This document shows positions 1 to 11,000 of a stretch of 61,168 nucleotides of DNA, piece after piece (the stretch's first letter is position 1; each line of letters opens with the position of its first letter). Both the position numbers and the translations under genes were made by a program. The notes below the pieces were generated by a model that worked only from the letters and a program-made list of their open reading frames with translations, had not been told where the DNA came from and did no database searches. Origin of the DNA: Gracilaria vermiculophylla (Eukaryota > Rhodophyta > Florideophyceae > Gracilariales > Gracilariaceae); contig JAHNZQ020003150.1 in assembly GCA_019155205.2 (NCBI GenBank), positions 1,920,766 to 1,981,933 on the forward strand, read 5' to 3'.

Positions 1-24
1 TCTTGTTATTTTCGAAAGAACGCT

Positions 25-846
25 TTAGTTTTCCGAGCTATCAGAACTATCACCATCACCTTCCGCAGTCAAAGCGGTTTCGATATTCGATACCGTCGCA
101 TTACGCTGCGCACCAGCACGATGCTTCCAGAGGCGGCATCCGGCTGTGTGACACTTAAAGCATGCGTTGTTGCGAATATCGATCAATCGTTGCTTCGAAC
201 GGTCTGTGCGGCGTACTTCGGTGTTGTCAATTTCCATAAGATCGGGTGCATCATTCGATGTGGAACCGGAGGCCAGGCCAGAGTTTTGCTCTTTGATGGA
301 GACACCTGCAAAAGCGGCTTCTACACGCATAGCAATTTTCGTGGCCTCTTCAAATTCCGCACAGTTGGACTTTCGCACTTCAAATTGAATTTTCGACTTA
401 AGGCCACTCACAAACTTGTCCCACTTCTCACTTGCACTCATATCTGGAATAGTGAGCACTATATTACGAAAGTCAGACAAGTAGCTTGCGACCGAGCCGG
501 TCTGCTTGCAGGCTCTGAGAGAATCTCTGGCTCTGCTTTCGTGATCTTCAGGAACAAATTCACGTCTGATTGCTGTAACAAAGCCATCCCATGACTGTGG
601 GACTTCATTAGCCTTCAATACCGTATACCACCAAATTGCTGCTGTACCAGTTAAAAGTGTTGTAGCAAAAGATATGCGGTTTGCGTCAGAGAGCACCACG
701 TTGGCATTTGCGACTTGAATTAAAACAAAGTACTGTTCCACTTTGTAGAGCCAAGTGTTCACAACGAGAAAGTCGCGCTTGCCACTAAAGCATTCCAGTT
801 TATTCGGCTTAAGGTTGATCGACACAGGGAGATTCTGAGCTTCCAT
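25..846 (-). CDS. LTR-retrotransposon Gag protein
   Basis: A 273-residue uninterrupted frame starts at an ATG whose complement is at 844-846. It has the usual Ty3/gypsy Gag layout: a conserved capsid-like N-terminal half (FATTLLTGTAAIWW, then a DHESRARDSL segment) and a basic C-terminal half with one zinc knuckle near residues 230-243. Gag packages element RNA into cytoplasmic particles. The knuckle is odd: cysteines and histidine are spaced C-x2-C-x4-C-x4-H (CFKCHTAGCRLWKH), so the usual third and fourth ligands look swapped. The tail is acidic and serine-rich (DGDSSDSSEN). Protease and polymerase would lie beyond the window's left edge. Family assignment rests on pattern recognition only. 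Confidence 0.75.
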   Translation of the reverse strand: MEAQNLPVSINLKPNKLECFSGKRDFLVVNTWLYKVEQYFVLIQVANANVVLSDANRISFATTLLTGTAAIWWYTVLKANEVPQSWDGFVTAIRREFVPEDHESRARDSLRACKQTGSVASYLSDFRNIVLTIPDMSASEKWDKFVSGLKSKIQFEVRKSNCAEFEEATKIAMRVEAAFAGVSIKEQNSGLASGSTSNDAPDLMEIDNTEVRRTDRSKQRLIDIRNNACFKCHTAGCRLWKHRAGAQRNATVSNIETALTAEGDGDSSDSSEN

Positions 847-1651
847 TGCAGCGATGCTACCAGTGCATCAAGGGTTATGAAACAAGGGGGCTAGGGTGGA
901 GAACGAAGGAAGCTTTATTCTCTCTGACTGATCGATGCCTCCCTTCCTCTGTGCTCCTCTCTCTTCAGCACGATGAAATGTAGCTCTTGTGATACTCTCA
1001 CGACCCTTACCCTGAGCCCAATTAAAAGTTCCTAGTACTCGACGCCCAATTACAGGTTCAGATGCGTTCAGTTGCGCTCCATCCAATTAAACACTGTTGC
1101 ATCAAACATCTCGCCTTGGGTGGGGACCGCCGAGGCAATAATGGTCACTGCAGTTTATGAGCCACACCTTCAAAGATACGTTCGGGGAGTTATTCACGAT
1201 CCCATTGGCAATTATGATGAGAAAACGTTCCAATAGGGCGGAGTTGTTTTGAAGCGACAAGAATCCGGGTCGGTCTCAGGTGTCGTTTACAACCATTTGG
1301 TGAGGTGGTTGGGCCATCACATTATAAACAATAACTACTATGATAAATAAAATAACTGCCGGTTTCGGTTGTCCAGAATCTTTCGGTAGTTTGTGCCGAA
1401 GAGCCTGGCCCACGAAGGCTATAAGAGTGCCCTTGTGGAGAGCAGTCCAATCGTTACGGCGTGAAATCGCCCTGACGGGCTCTCGAGCAGAGATATATTT
1501 CTTGATCTACACTGCAATCCTAGCCAGCAGATCGGCGCCGCAATGGCAGAGATCTCTGACCACCTCGTCGAAAGAACAACACAAAAATGAGGCAATTGGT
1601 CCTGCTCCCCAATACTTATCTATGAGAGCCGACGGCGGCAGTATTATTAAG
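847..1651. other. Probable 5' leader of the gag element and unassigned sequence
   Basis: Upstream of the gag ATG on the minus strand lies about 240 bp of purine-rich leader, followed by about 560 bp with no convincing gene. The 5' LTR of the gag element is expected here, but I found no second copy in the window to define its ends. Short frames on both strands look like chance openings. Confidence 0.3.
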
Positions 1652-1964
1652 TACAGTGCGTTTCAAAAACATATTACCCCTCGAAACTGCGCCAAAACTG
1701 TAATGTAGACTAGATTTTGCACATAGTCTATGTAGTATCGTTTCAAAAAGATATGTACATCGTCTTCTTTCTAGTGAAAATGGCTCGAGGCCCGCCACTT
1801 TCCAAGCAAAAACAGCTTCAAATCGTTAAGTTGAACGCCGAGAAACATTCTAAAAGTGCTATCGCTAAAACTTTAAAGCGTTCTAGGGTCACAATTGCTA
1901 CTTTATTCAAAAATCCGACTGTATATGGCTTAAAACGATCTACGGGACGCCTAAAGAAGCTTAG

Positions 1965-2518
1965 TGTAGTACAGTGGCTCCTACGGGAATATGGTGGTTT
2001 GGCCTTAAGGTATACTATTCCTAAGGAGGGTTCGTAATTTATTAGCTGGGCCACGTGGTGCATGATCGCGCCCGCGTGCGCTACAATATCCTTAAGGTAC
2101 GGTAGAATTTATTATTTATTTTAGATATTTTATGCGGGTAATTAGCGCAGTAGTGCGACCTGCCAAGGCGGGCTCCCGGCTTGATATTTAAGCTGCCGGT
2201 TGAGCTCCACCTCTGAGGAAGTAAAGACAAGCACCCTTGAGTCTTCTTCTACATTTTCCGGTTGGAGTCTCTTGTATGTTCTCGCAGGTTTCTAAGCCGC
2301 CGATCCCCAGGTCGCATCATAGCAGCGCCTGTAGGAGCATTGTCCGCCCAGTGAACCTCCCCCTCCGCTTGGTGTTTGCGGATCCCTTTCAGAATTCCCC
2401 CGGCTCGCGACAGCGGATACCGGAGGCTATCTTTAGGAATACGCGCCTTTGAAGTCACCAAAAACTCCTAACGGACGTTATGCTTTACTACCTCGACAGG
2501 AGGCCTGAAAGTACCACA
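1965..2518 (+). mobile_element. Solo LTR of the chromovirus family at 9547-20643
   Basis: A 554-bp LTR begins TGTAGTACAGTGG and ends AAAGTACCACA, and is exactly as long as both LTRs of the full element. It is flanked by a perfect 5-bp duplication, CTTAG, at 1960-1964 and 2519-2523. The sequence across the empty site matches the uninterrupted Tc1 copy (AAGAAGCTCAGCCCAGCAG near 34250). This is a textbook solo LTR: an element inserted, and its two LTRs later recombined and deleted the interior. The sense direction is the plus strand, opposite to the full element. Confidence 0.95.
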
Positions 2519-2970
2519 CTTAGCCCAGCAGATAAAAGAGGACTTAAAAGGAAGTTGTGTACAGGAAAAGTATCGTGCAAAACAATTGGAAAGAATCTCA
2601 ATCTCAACGTTTCGAAATCAACTATATGGAGGCACATAAACAGCACAAATTTATTTAAATATAAAAAAATGAAAAACAATTTCCGTCTCCAAGACCATCA
2701 CAAGCAAAAAAGGTTTGACTGGTGTGCTGGAAAAGCCTACTGGAAAAAAGAATGAGAAACTATTATGTTTACTGATGAAAAAAAGTTCAATTTGGACGGA
2801 CCAGATTGCTACAAATTTTATTGGCACGATTTTCGTAAGGAACGTCATGAGTTTTATACCAAGCATTCAGGTAAAGGCTCTGTAATGGTTTGGGCAGGCC
2901 TTTCTAAAAACGATTCAACGGAAATTGCCTTTATTGAAACAAACATGAATGCGGAAAAATATCAAGAAGT

Positions 2971-3040
2971 TCTATACAATTATTTGCTACCGTTTGGTTT
3001 ATGTTTTCATAAACCAAACGGTAGCAAATAATTGTATAGA
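2971..3040. repeat. Perfect palindrome with 33-bp arms inside the transposase gene
   Basis: The arms at 2971-3003 and 3008-3040 are exact reverse complements, with a four-base TTTT loop. The left arm is normal transposase sequence encoding the YNYLLPFG region. The right arm is a locally copied inverted duplicate that replaces what the sister copy at 34740-34780 has here. An AT-rich stretch (about 3037-3090) of short imperfect repeats follows. The structure creates a premature stop. Confidence 0.95.
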
Positions 3041-3550
3041 TATCTATACTATCTATATCATATATCTATAGATATAGATATATCATTATCAACAAGATAA
3101 TGCGTTTGTACACACTTCATCTTTAATCAAAGATTGGCTACAGGAGTCTGAAGTATCTGTTTTAGAGTGGCCGGGGCGCTCACTAGATTCGAATCCAATT
3201 TAAAACGTTTGCAGACTGCTGGTGAAGATGGTTTATGCACATGAAAAGCAATTTCAGACAGTTTTTGAACTCAAAACCTGTAATAAAAATTGCTGGAAAT
3301 CTATAACAGTTTCAACCGTAAAATAGTACATCCATTCGATGCCAAAACGTTGCATTAGCGGTATACAGCAAAATGGATGCAAAATAAACTATCGAGCATC
3401 GCGCAGTAAAGATTTATTATTGCTGATCATATGTTTTTGAAACGGTTTTTTGACTTTAATTTATCTGAAACCGATTTTTGTAGGCGTACAGTAGACATTT
3501 GGTAGTTTTCTGAGATTTCACAGTATGTCATATGTTTTTGAAACAGCCTG

Positions 3551-4788
3551 GAGTACTATAGTGCGCCCTTTGCAAAACATTTAAGTAAAAACCGTTTCGT
3601 AATCATAACACTAAATCATCAACACCCATTGTTATGGATCGAGGATCACCTTTTTCGTGCTCCAAACAGCTTGTAAGCATACAAATAAAAGCCAATAGAA
3701 AATTATATGTCGAAAATAGCCGACTTTTAAAACGTTATCCAGTCACAAATCCCCGTATCCTTAAAATTCCAGCAACTTGTAGAATAGAAACATTTACAGG
3801 GCGTTCACACCTTTTAAGTCCTGCAAATAGACGGGGTACAAAACAGAAACTGTGTCAAGGAAGAGTTTCATGCAAAACATTGGAAAACCTCTAAACCACA
3901 ATGTTTCTAAATCAACCGTGTTACATAAAATTTATAATAAAATAAGTTCAAGTATAAAAAAAGATTAAAACATTCCCTTTCGAAGATGGGCATAAATAAA
4001 AAAACTATATATATGTATGCAAACATGGCGTACTTGACAAATCAATGGGATACAGTTATTTTTTCTGACGAATAAATATTCAACATGGATGTTACAAATT
4101 GTTACAAATTTTATTGACATGATTTAAGAAAGAAACGCTCTGAATTCCGGACAAAAACCTCTGGAGGCGGTCTAAAATGGTCTAAGCTGGCATATCAGAA
4201 TATTGGAAAACAGATATTGCATTTATTAACACACATATAAACTTTGCATGTTATCAAAAAGTTGTTTCTAACTACAGACTAGCTTACGGATATTGTGTAC
4301 ACGGAAGGAGTTTTGTTTTCTAGCGAGATAGTTAATCGGTATACAAATCTAAACTTGTGTCAGATTGGCTGCAAGAAGCAATTATTACGGTTATGGATTG
4401 ATCAGCACGCTCATGAGACGCGAAACCCATTAAAAATGGATGTGATGTATAATCAATATTGAGTTATGGCCACAAAAGGCAATTGAGCGCATTTATTGAT
4501 TCGAAAACCTGTACTGAGAATGTTTGGGGCAATACTTTTATTTTGACAATTAATGACTACATCACTTCGATGCCCAAACGCTTTATTTTCGTTATTAAGC
4601 AAAAAGGTGGAAAAATTAGTTACTGAGTTGCCAAAAGACACATAAACTTAATAAAGTTGTTATGATTTTGAGACGGTTTTTGGACTTGATTTTTTTTTTA
4701 AATCTTGATCTTGTAGTCGTATAGGAAAGTACCAAAATCACAATTTTGGTACTTTGACACCGACGTGTTATGATTTTGAAACAGACTG
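3551..4788 (+). mobile_element. Tc1/mariner-type transposon, family B, copy 1, left end missing
   Basis: The sequence aligns along its length with the copy at 27060-28334 but lacks the first 50 or so bases that would hold the left inverted repeat. The right end (GATTTTGAAACAGACTG) is followed by TA at 4789-4790. It directly abuts the family A copy, so either the two share a deletion or one replaced the other's end. Confidence 0.8.
3634..4627 (+). pseudogene. Tc1-like transposase, family B, degenerate
   Basis: The frame opens at an ATG (MDRGSPFSCSKQL) and stays open for 86 residues through the DNA-binding region (RSHLLSPANRRGTKQKLC), then meets a stop. Downstream fragments in several frames match family landmarks: a dying FSDE motif near 4065, then a cysteine/tyrosine-rich segment (NCYKFY-like) and a GGGL-like glycine stretch. 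The second catalytic Asp region is destroyed; the FQQDN equivalent reads as a stop near 4320. Multiple frameshifts show long decay. Family assignment comes from homology to the copy at 27060-28334 and to family A. Confidence 0.65.
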
Positions 4789-4790
4789 TA

Positions 4791-6281
4791 ATGTAATGGG
4801 ATCTACTTAATCAATATGAAATACTTAAAATTATCCTGGATTTAGGCATCTACCCACCGTACACGTGTAACTGTCCGTAACTTGTGTTGTTGACCAATCG
4901 GTTTCGTGGGGGTTTTTCTTATTAACGGTGCGACATTCATCTGATTACCTCGGCGATTAATAAAGGGCCTTCCCACAACATGACCACTTTTAAGCGATCC
5001 GAACTAAGATAGAAAAAATGCTAAAAATATCATCATAGAAGTTTTTTCTGGAAGGTTTACGCTATTACTGAACGTAAAAGAATCTGAGTACAGGTGTAGG
5101 GAGTACCTGTATTTCAATAATATTTTGTTTTGTGAATCGTTGTCACGTGTGAAATATTTGCGGCATATAATTTGTGCAAATGGTCGTGACATTTACGTTT
5201 TTGTTAAAAGCAGACTAACCTCTATTGGAAAGAAAATGGAAAGAAAAGGAAAGTTAAGTTCTCAAAAATACGAAGTAAACCAAAAATAACTTATACTTTT
5301 AAGAGTTAGAAAGTACGTGGCACCAGATTGTGTCTGAAAAAGACACAATGTATTTTTTCAACTTGTAGTTTATCGAGTATATTTTCGGTGTTTGTGCAAA
5401 TTTTATAATCATGTATAACAGAAGACTATCTTATGTTCTTACGTGCTTTTTATTGTTTGAAGAATTGCTACTCTGTTGTATCGTTTTTTTAAACACTCTG
5501 GTTCGCGTTGTTAATTATTGTCCACGTTGCTACTCACTTTTGTCAGGGGTCATTCAATGGAGCGAAAATTCTCAAGACATGCAGAATGTGCAATAGGAAT
5601 GTGGCATCCCACGAATACTTCGATTCGAGTTAGTGACACATTTAGTTTGCATGTAATACTATAAAGTCCGCCAGAACCACTGTAACCGAGGTCTTTGCCC
5701 ATCCAGACTTTCCTCCAGAAATCTGGGTTACGTCGTGGTGGTCTCATAAAAAGTGACTATCAGTGGATATGGTAAATGTTTGATGATGATATACGAATTT
5801 ATCGAATAAAGATATTTGTGTCGCTCGTTAGTGTCATTCTTGAAACATGATTGCTATCGATTTCAATAGTTTTCGTTTTCTTTTTGATAAGATATCTCGA
5901 AACTCTTAGGAAAATAACATACTTCACAATTTTTCTACAACAGTAATACGCAACGAGGGGAACCACTTTTTGGCCATCACTTCACATTAATGATCAGCTT
6001 TTTATCGTCAATTGAGAATTTCGGCAACTATTTGTCCTACCAATAAGTATCGGAGTCTTTTGGAACGGCCAAAGCTCTAGAATACTTTGATTCATTTCTT
6101 TGCACCCACCAAAAATTTAATACATCTTGCCCTGCGGGAGAGCAGTGCAAACATGTTCAGGGAAAGATACAAATTAGAATGGATGCTATCGTGTTTGAAA
6201 TCTACTTATACTAGCTCCATTTTCCCATTATTTATATGCGTATGCGAACGCAAGTGACGTAAATCGAAGATACAATCCCGC
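4791..6281. other. Gene-poor AT-rich stretch
   Basis: I see no convincing gene. Frames here are short and lack recognisable motifs. A small hairpin lies near 5327-5350 (arms ATTGTGTC and GACACAAT around TGAAAAA), followed by a T-rich run. An in-frame stop at 6282-6284 precedes the next gene, so any promoter, 5' UTR or upstream exon of that gene would be in this stretch. Confidence 0.4.
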
Positions 6282-6323
6282 TAAGTGCTACAACTTTGCG
6301 CAACAGATTCACGAATCCAATCG

Positions 6324-8163
6324 ATGAGTTGGGAATATGAAGGAGCACTACCCATTTCAAATGCACAGATTTCGTGGTATCCTTTTTCGGAAGAGATTTC
6401 AAAGAAGCTCAGTGTTTTGTTTCAGAGGTATCATTCATTTGAAGAAAAAGAACATACAGTTATAATCGGTCTCAATGAAACTTTGTACACAGCTGACATA
6501 AAGGAATTTAAGATTACGCATCTTCAAAGAGAAACTGCGTCAAATATTCGCATGGCTAACCAGTCTTTATCCATCAAATGCATGTTTAATGGAGGATATG
6601 GGTACAAATGGGAAGAAACTCTTACGACCATGCTCGGCCATATGGAAAAAGCTGCATGTTTCATAGGTCCTCAAAGGGACAAGAGTATTGTTCCATTGAG
6701 AGAACTTACTTTTCAAGCTCTCAAGCCATTGAATCCAGAAGATTGGAGAGTCATCGTAGTAGCCCAGAAACCTGTTCGTTATTTTCTCCGTTTTTTTTGG
6801 GACCTGCGTTCTGGATAACACTAACTTGTCTCATAATTCTTATGATTTTCATAAACAAAAGTCTGGATCTATAGATTCCGCTGCAGGTTTGGCCATTTAC
6901 GACCCGACATTAATGAACTGGGACGACAAAAAACTTGGGACAATGACCTCTATGCGTTGCTTCTTCAAAGCAGCTGCGATGACAAAGTATGAAATTGATC
7001 CGAAAGTTAATCTAAATGACTTGCGATCTTTAGTATCCGCAAAAGAAGTTGTATCCCCACAAGAATTGTTTCAGAGCATGATTTCTCAGGGGGTTCTTTT
7101 TCTCAACGCTTCCTTTACCAATGGCGGTTCCTACTCCATTTCAGATCACACTGCGTTCTGGCTTCCTGTACTAAAATCTATCATAGGAAAAATATTACAT
7201 GCAAAAACCAAACTGCAGAATACTGACGAGCGCTTAGGTTTGGTGCTCTGCTGGTGGGGTGGCGATATGAAAAACACAAAAGTTCACTTTAAAAAGGTTT
7301 TGGATAGGTTTCCGCAGATTCCATTGCGTCAAATACATTGGTACAGCCCTGCCGCTCGTGGAGACTTGTTCTGCAAGAAACCGCTGCATTTGAACGAGGT
7401 TAATAAACATTTGGCAAATCTAGAAATGAGAACAATAGATTGGCTTCCCATCAAGAATCAGAGAAAAGAGAGAGGTCTAGTGCCGGCAGCTTTGAGAGAT
7501 TTTATCTTAAAAACAAGAAGCTGGCATGCTGTGCATCTTGGACATTTGCGTGGAATATTTGAGTTTGAAAAGGATGTTCAACCAATCACCGGAGTAAGAA
7601 GCACAACTCCGGAAAAGTTAAAGTTGTCTCATAAAACACTCCAGAATACGAATGTTACTACAGGAATAGATCGACAGAATGCCGGAAGCATCTTGATGTT
7701 ATGCAGTGACGAGATGAATGCTTTCAATGAGTACAGACGTTTACATGGGTATTTGAATTCTAGTATGAGGATGAAAACTTGTTACAAATACTATCCATTT
7801 CTGTCTCTCTTTCTGAAAGCTCATGACAAGCTCCGACCCGCTTCCGAGAATCTTCAACTATATCGCGGAATACGCATTAATCTTCGCGATACATATAAGG
7901 TTAACCAAATCGTAACTTGGTGGGGCATCAGTAGTTGCTCCTCGGACATTGCAATCTCACGAAGATATGCTCGACCATCTGGTACTATTTTTTTTATATC
8001 TGCGAGAAGTGCTGTGTCTATTACAGCGTACAGTGGAATTTCAATTCTGAAAGAATACTTACTTGCCCCTGGAACTCGGCTGCAGGTGATGAAAATAGAG
8101 CAGAGGAACAAATTTCTGCACATCTATGTACGCGAAATCCCTGGAGAAAGATTAGTGCGTTAA
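6324..8163 (+). CDS. WWE - uracil-DNA-glycosylase-like - ADP-ribosyltransferase fusion protein (one frameshift)
   Basis: The first ATG after an in-frame stop begins MSWEYEGALP. Residues 1-77 or so fit a WWE domain (WEYE; SWYPFSEE; YTADIKEF; NIRM), a fold that binds ADP-ribose polymers or ends. Next comes a family-1 uracil-DNA-glycosylase fold: VPLRELTFQALKPL, RVIVVAQKP in place of VVxGQDPY, then AAGLAIYDP (6880-6910), QGVLFLN, LVLCWWGG, HWYSPAARGDLF in place of HPSPLS, and IDWLP. The C-terminal 110 residues fit an R-S-E ADP-ribosyltransferase: YRG (Arg), GISSCSSD (Ser), KEYLLAPGT (catalytic Glu, but the first Glu of ExE is Leu). The glycosylase catalytic Asp is Lys, so base excision is unlikely. 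The reading frame shifts by one at a run of eight T's (6791-6798); one T fewer joins both halves. Role is inferred only: NAD-dependent modification targeted to nucleic acid or ADP-ribosylated sites. Confidence 0.75.
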
Positions 8164-9541
8164 AAAAGCCAGAGAGTATCTTTGAAAATACAACACATCA
8201 TTACACGTCAAAGCCTCTGCTAAGCTGTTTGGCATTAAATTGCTTTCCATATGACCTCACATATACAATATCTGTGTTTTCAAAGCATCGAAAACTGTAA
8301 ACCTCTCTTTTTCGTACACAGTGATCACAAATAGAGATATTGGGACATACAGAACCAGAAAGACAATCTACGAGGCACACTGTCGTCGAAAACTGTATCG
8401 AAGACAGTCTTCAAGCTACATTGTCTCCAAATATTCAAATGAATAAGGTATTGTCAGTTTAAGCAAGAATAGATATCGCAAGACATTTTCTACTAGTAGA
8501 GACATTGAGTCTGCTGTTCTCCTACGAGAATCAGTTAGGCTCTTCTTCGTACCGCATCTTCCGCGCCGTAGTGTTACGAACAGACTGCTAGTGAATGTGT
8601 AATTTTTTTTCTTCCAGTCCACAATCTTTGTTGAAATGAAGAAAAAAAGAGCGAGCAACTCCGAATTAGTACAAAAAGTCTTTCTGAGGCACAATAATTG
8701 CAACTTCGCAGGATACAGTGGTCTTCAGAAGGAAAATGCAATTATTCTGGAGTCAAGATCAACATTTTATGTAGGATTTATGCTCTAGCGTTAAGATTAA
8801 CGAAAACGATTTGTAAAAAAACCGGCGTTCATGCCCTGAATAGGTCCAGGCTGGGCGGTGGGAACATATCAGACAGTAAAACTGTACAAGCCTTTTACGG
8901 GTGTTTGAATTATATGACAGGAGGAGCTGTTTGAGTGGATTTTATGCACGTGATGGATTTCTTTTGTTTGAAAAAGCGCCTTGATTGATCTGCGACATCG
9001 ATTATTAAGGAAGCAGAAAATCGTGATATTAGAAGAAATCTCTGCGCCGGCAGGTAAGTTATTTAAGATGGATTTCAAGTCAGAACAAGATGCCATCCAG
9101 AGCGAATGATGATCCCTCTAATTGAAAAATATCTATAAAAAATAAAAACGTTCCAGGAGTGATAGTGGATATGCTCAGCCTTTTCTGTTGTCCACCCCTG
9201 TTTCGAAGATCCCACTGTGAGAGGCAAATATATTTCGCTCACCCTGTTTTCGCTTGACGTGAGGAATGGGTATTGTGCTGCTATCCTGCAGCTTGGATGC
9301 CGCCATAAGGCGCGGCATCCAATTACCGGCCGTCGTTCATGGCCGCTGAATTGTTTTGAGGCAGTCTAATTCCAGCCCTCCTTCGCTCCTCTGTCCACGG
9401 CACCGCCGGTCGGTACAGGGGCCTGAAGCGAGTGGTACGCACATCCACCTGGGGCGAGGAGACGAAGGCAGGCAAAGTTAGCGACCAGGACGCCGACTCC
9501 CCTCGCGCCGGCAAAAGCGGGAGATCTCCTTCTGCACTCTC
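8164..9541. other. Gene-poor stretch downstream of the fusion gene
   Basis: There are no supported genes. Frames on both strands are under 100 codons and lack motifs. Composition changes from AT-rich to GC-rich at about 9170, suggesting that the last 370 bp belong to the sequence (perhaps an older retroelement) into which the chromovirus inserted. Confidence 0.35.
9293..9322. repeat. 11-bp perfect hairpin
   Basis: Arms TTGGATGCCGC (9293-9303) and GCGGCATCCAA (9312-9322) surround an eight-base loop. It stands alone and has no following T-run. Function unknown. Confidence 0.7.
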
Positions 9542-9546
9542 ATTGC

Positions 9547-10100
9547 TGTGGTACTGTCAGCCCTCCTGTCCAGGTAGTAAAGCACAACGTCTGTTAGGAG
9601 TTTTTGGTGACTCCAAAGGCGCGTATTGCTAAAGTTGGTCTCCGGTATCCGCTGTCTCGAGCCGTAGGAATTCTGAAAGGGATCCGCAAACACCACAAGG
9701 AGAGAGCGGTTCACTGGGCGGACAATGCTCCTACAGGTGCTGCTATGATGCGACCTGGGGATCGGTGGCTTAGAAATCTGCGTGAATAGACAAGAGACTC
9801 CAACCGGAAAATGTAGAAGAAGAGTCGAGGGTGCTTGTCTTTACTTCCCCAGAGGTGGAGCTCAACCGGCAGATTAAATATCAAGCTGGGAGCCCGCTTC
9901 GGCAGGTTGCACTACTGTGCTAAGTACCTGCATAAAATATCTAAAATAAATAATAAATTCTACCGTACCTCGAGGATACTGTAGCGCACGCGGGCGAGAT
10001 TATGCACCACGTGGCCCGGCCAATAAATTACGAACCCTCCTTAGGAATATTATACCTTAAGGCCAAACCACCATATTTCCGTAGGAGCCACTATACTACA
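9547..10100 (-). repeat. Chromovirus 3' LTR
   Basis: On the plus strand it begins TGTGGTACTGTCAG and ends ATACTACA. In sense (minus) orientation it starts TGTAGTATAG. Length 554 bp, equal to the 5' copy. The 5-bp duplication ATTGC precedes it at 9542-9546. Confidence 0.95.
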
Positions 10101-10102
10101 TA

Positions 10103-10113
10103 CCCCCTTTCCT
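10103..10113 (-). other. Polypurine tract
   Basis: On the minus strand AGGAAAGGGGG lies two bases before the 3' LTR. It is expected to prime plus-strand DNA synthesis in the element's life cycle. Confidence 0.85.
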
Positions 10114-11000
10114 AAATTGCACCACGTCCTCGAGGAGCATCCTCCGCATTCTTGATCCCTGGGGTGGCTCCTGTCGGTGTTGCGGCAGGTTCGGCCTCCG
10201 GCGGCTCGCCCGTTCTCTCCTTCAGGCGTTCCTTCTCTTCTCCATACTCCCGCGCGGCGGGTTGCCGCGGGTTCGCGTTTCACTCCTTGCGGCGTTCGTG
10301 GGCTCAGCTCCTCCTTCACCCGGCGATATCCGCTCCTTCTTGGTGTTTACCCTCCAGTGCCCCTGCGCCAATCGGCAGCGCGAGTGTCCGCATCCTCAGG
10401 CGCACCGCGCAGCTTCCGTGGACGGAGCGTGGGCCAGTCCCGTTAGGATACCGACTCCCTGGAGGCGTTAGCCACTCTGACTCCTCCGAGGTTACTCCTT
10501 TTGGCAACACCTGCTTCTTCGTGTCCGCTCATCATATCTCCGTGAAGGCGCCGGACTCATAAGTTTCTCGTTCGCACCCCCGTCGTTCTCCGTTGGATAT
10601 GAGCGCGCGCCCAGCAATGGTGCTCCATGACTCGCCCGATGCCGGTCGCTCGGTTTCGCCTCGAATTCCACGGTGGCGGCTCGATACGACTCCCTCCGCA
10701 GTGGTGCGTATAGCAAATCGATCCCCGAGGGGTGTCAGGTCTCTCTCCTCAGGTGCAACCACGCTTTCTGTCGCCATCCATCCTGCTGCATACACCTTCG
10801 GAATGTCCTCTTCCACCCCGGCGTCGACATCCCCTTCCAATCCTGAGATGTATCACACCTCGACAGGAGGACCGTTCCGTCCAGGGTAGCACTTCGATCA
10901 TCGCGCCACGCGAGTGTTCGTCCCATTTCATGATAGGCACGTGAGTCTGCCGTGTCCAGTGGAGGATTAAATTCACCACTTTGGGCCGTACCTGCAGGCG

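Larger units (their letters stand above)
1780..3395 (+). pseudogene. Tc1-like transposase, family A, disrupted
   Basis: The start is the ATG in GAAAATGGCTCGAGG. The N-terminus (MARGPPLSKQKQ) leads into a helix-turn-helix DNA-binding region (SKSAIAKTLKRSRVTI). A solo LTR interrupts the frame at 1965; coding resumes at 2524 (SPADKRGLKRKLCTGK). The catalytic core begins at FTDEKKFNLDGPD, where the first Asp of the DDE triad lies, followed by YKFYWHDFRKE and VMVWAGLSK. A stop follows WKKE at about 2753. Near 2971-3040 a palindrome replaces the expected QQDNAPVH motif, removing the second catalytic Asp. Remnants of the C-terminus (NSMPKRCIS-like) extend to about 3395. Transposases of this family cut and paste the element at TA sites; this copy cannot be active. 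Confidence 0.8.
1654..3550 (+). mobile_element. Tc1/mariner-type transposon, family A, copy 1 (dead)
   Basis: The left end reads CAGTGCGTTTCAAAAACATA after a TA at 1652-1653. The right end carries the matching inverted sequence (ATGTTTTTGAAACAGCCTG). The interior is homologous to the copy at 33952-35474. The expected TA after the right end is not present, because family-B sequence abuts at 3551. Excluding the solo LTR inserted at 1965-2518 (plus 5 bp duplication), the element is about 1.34 kb, typical for a Tc1-like element. It is inactive: the transposase is split and carries stops. Confidence 0.85.
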
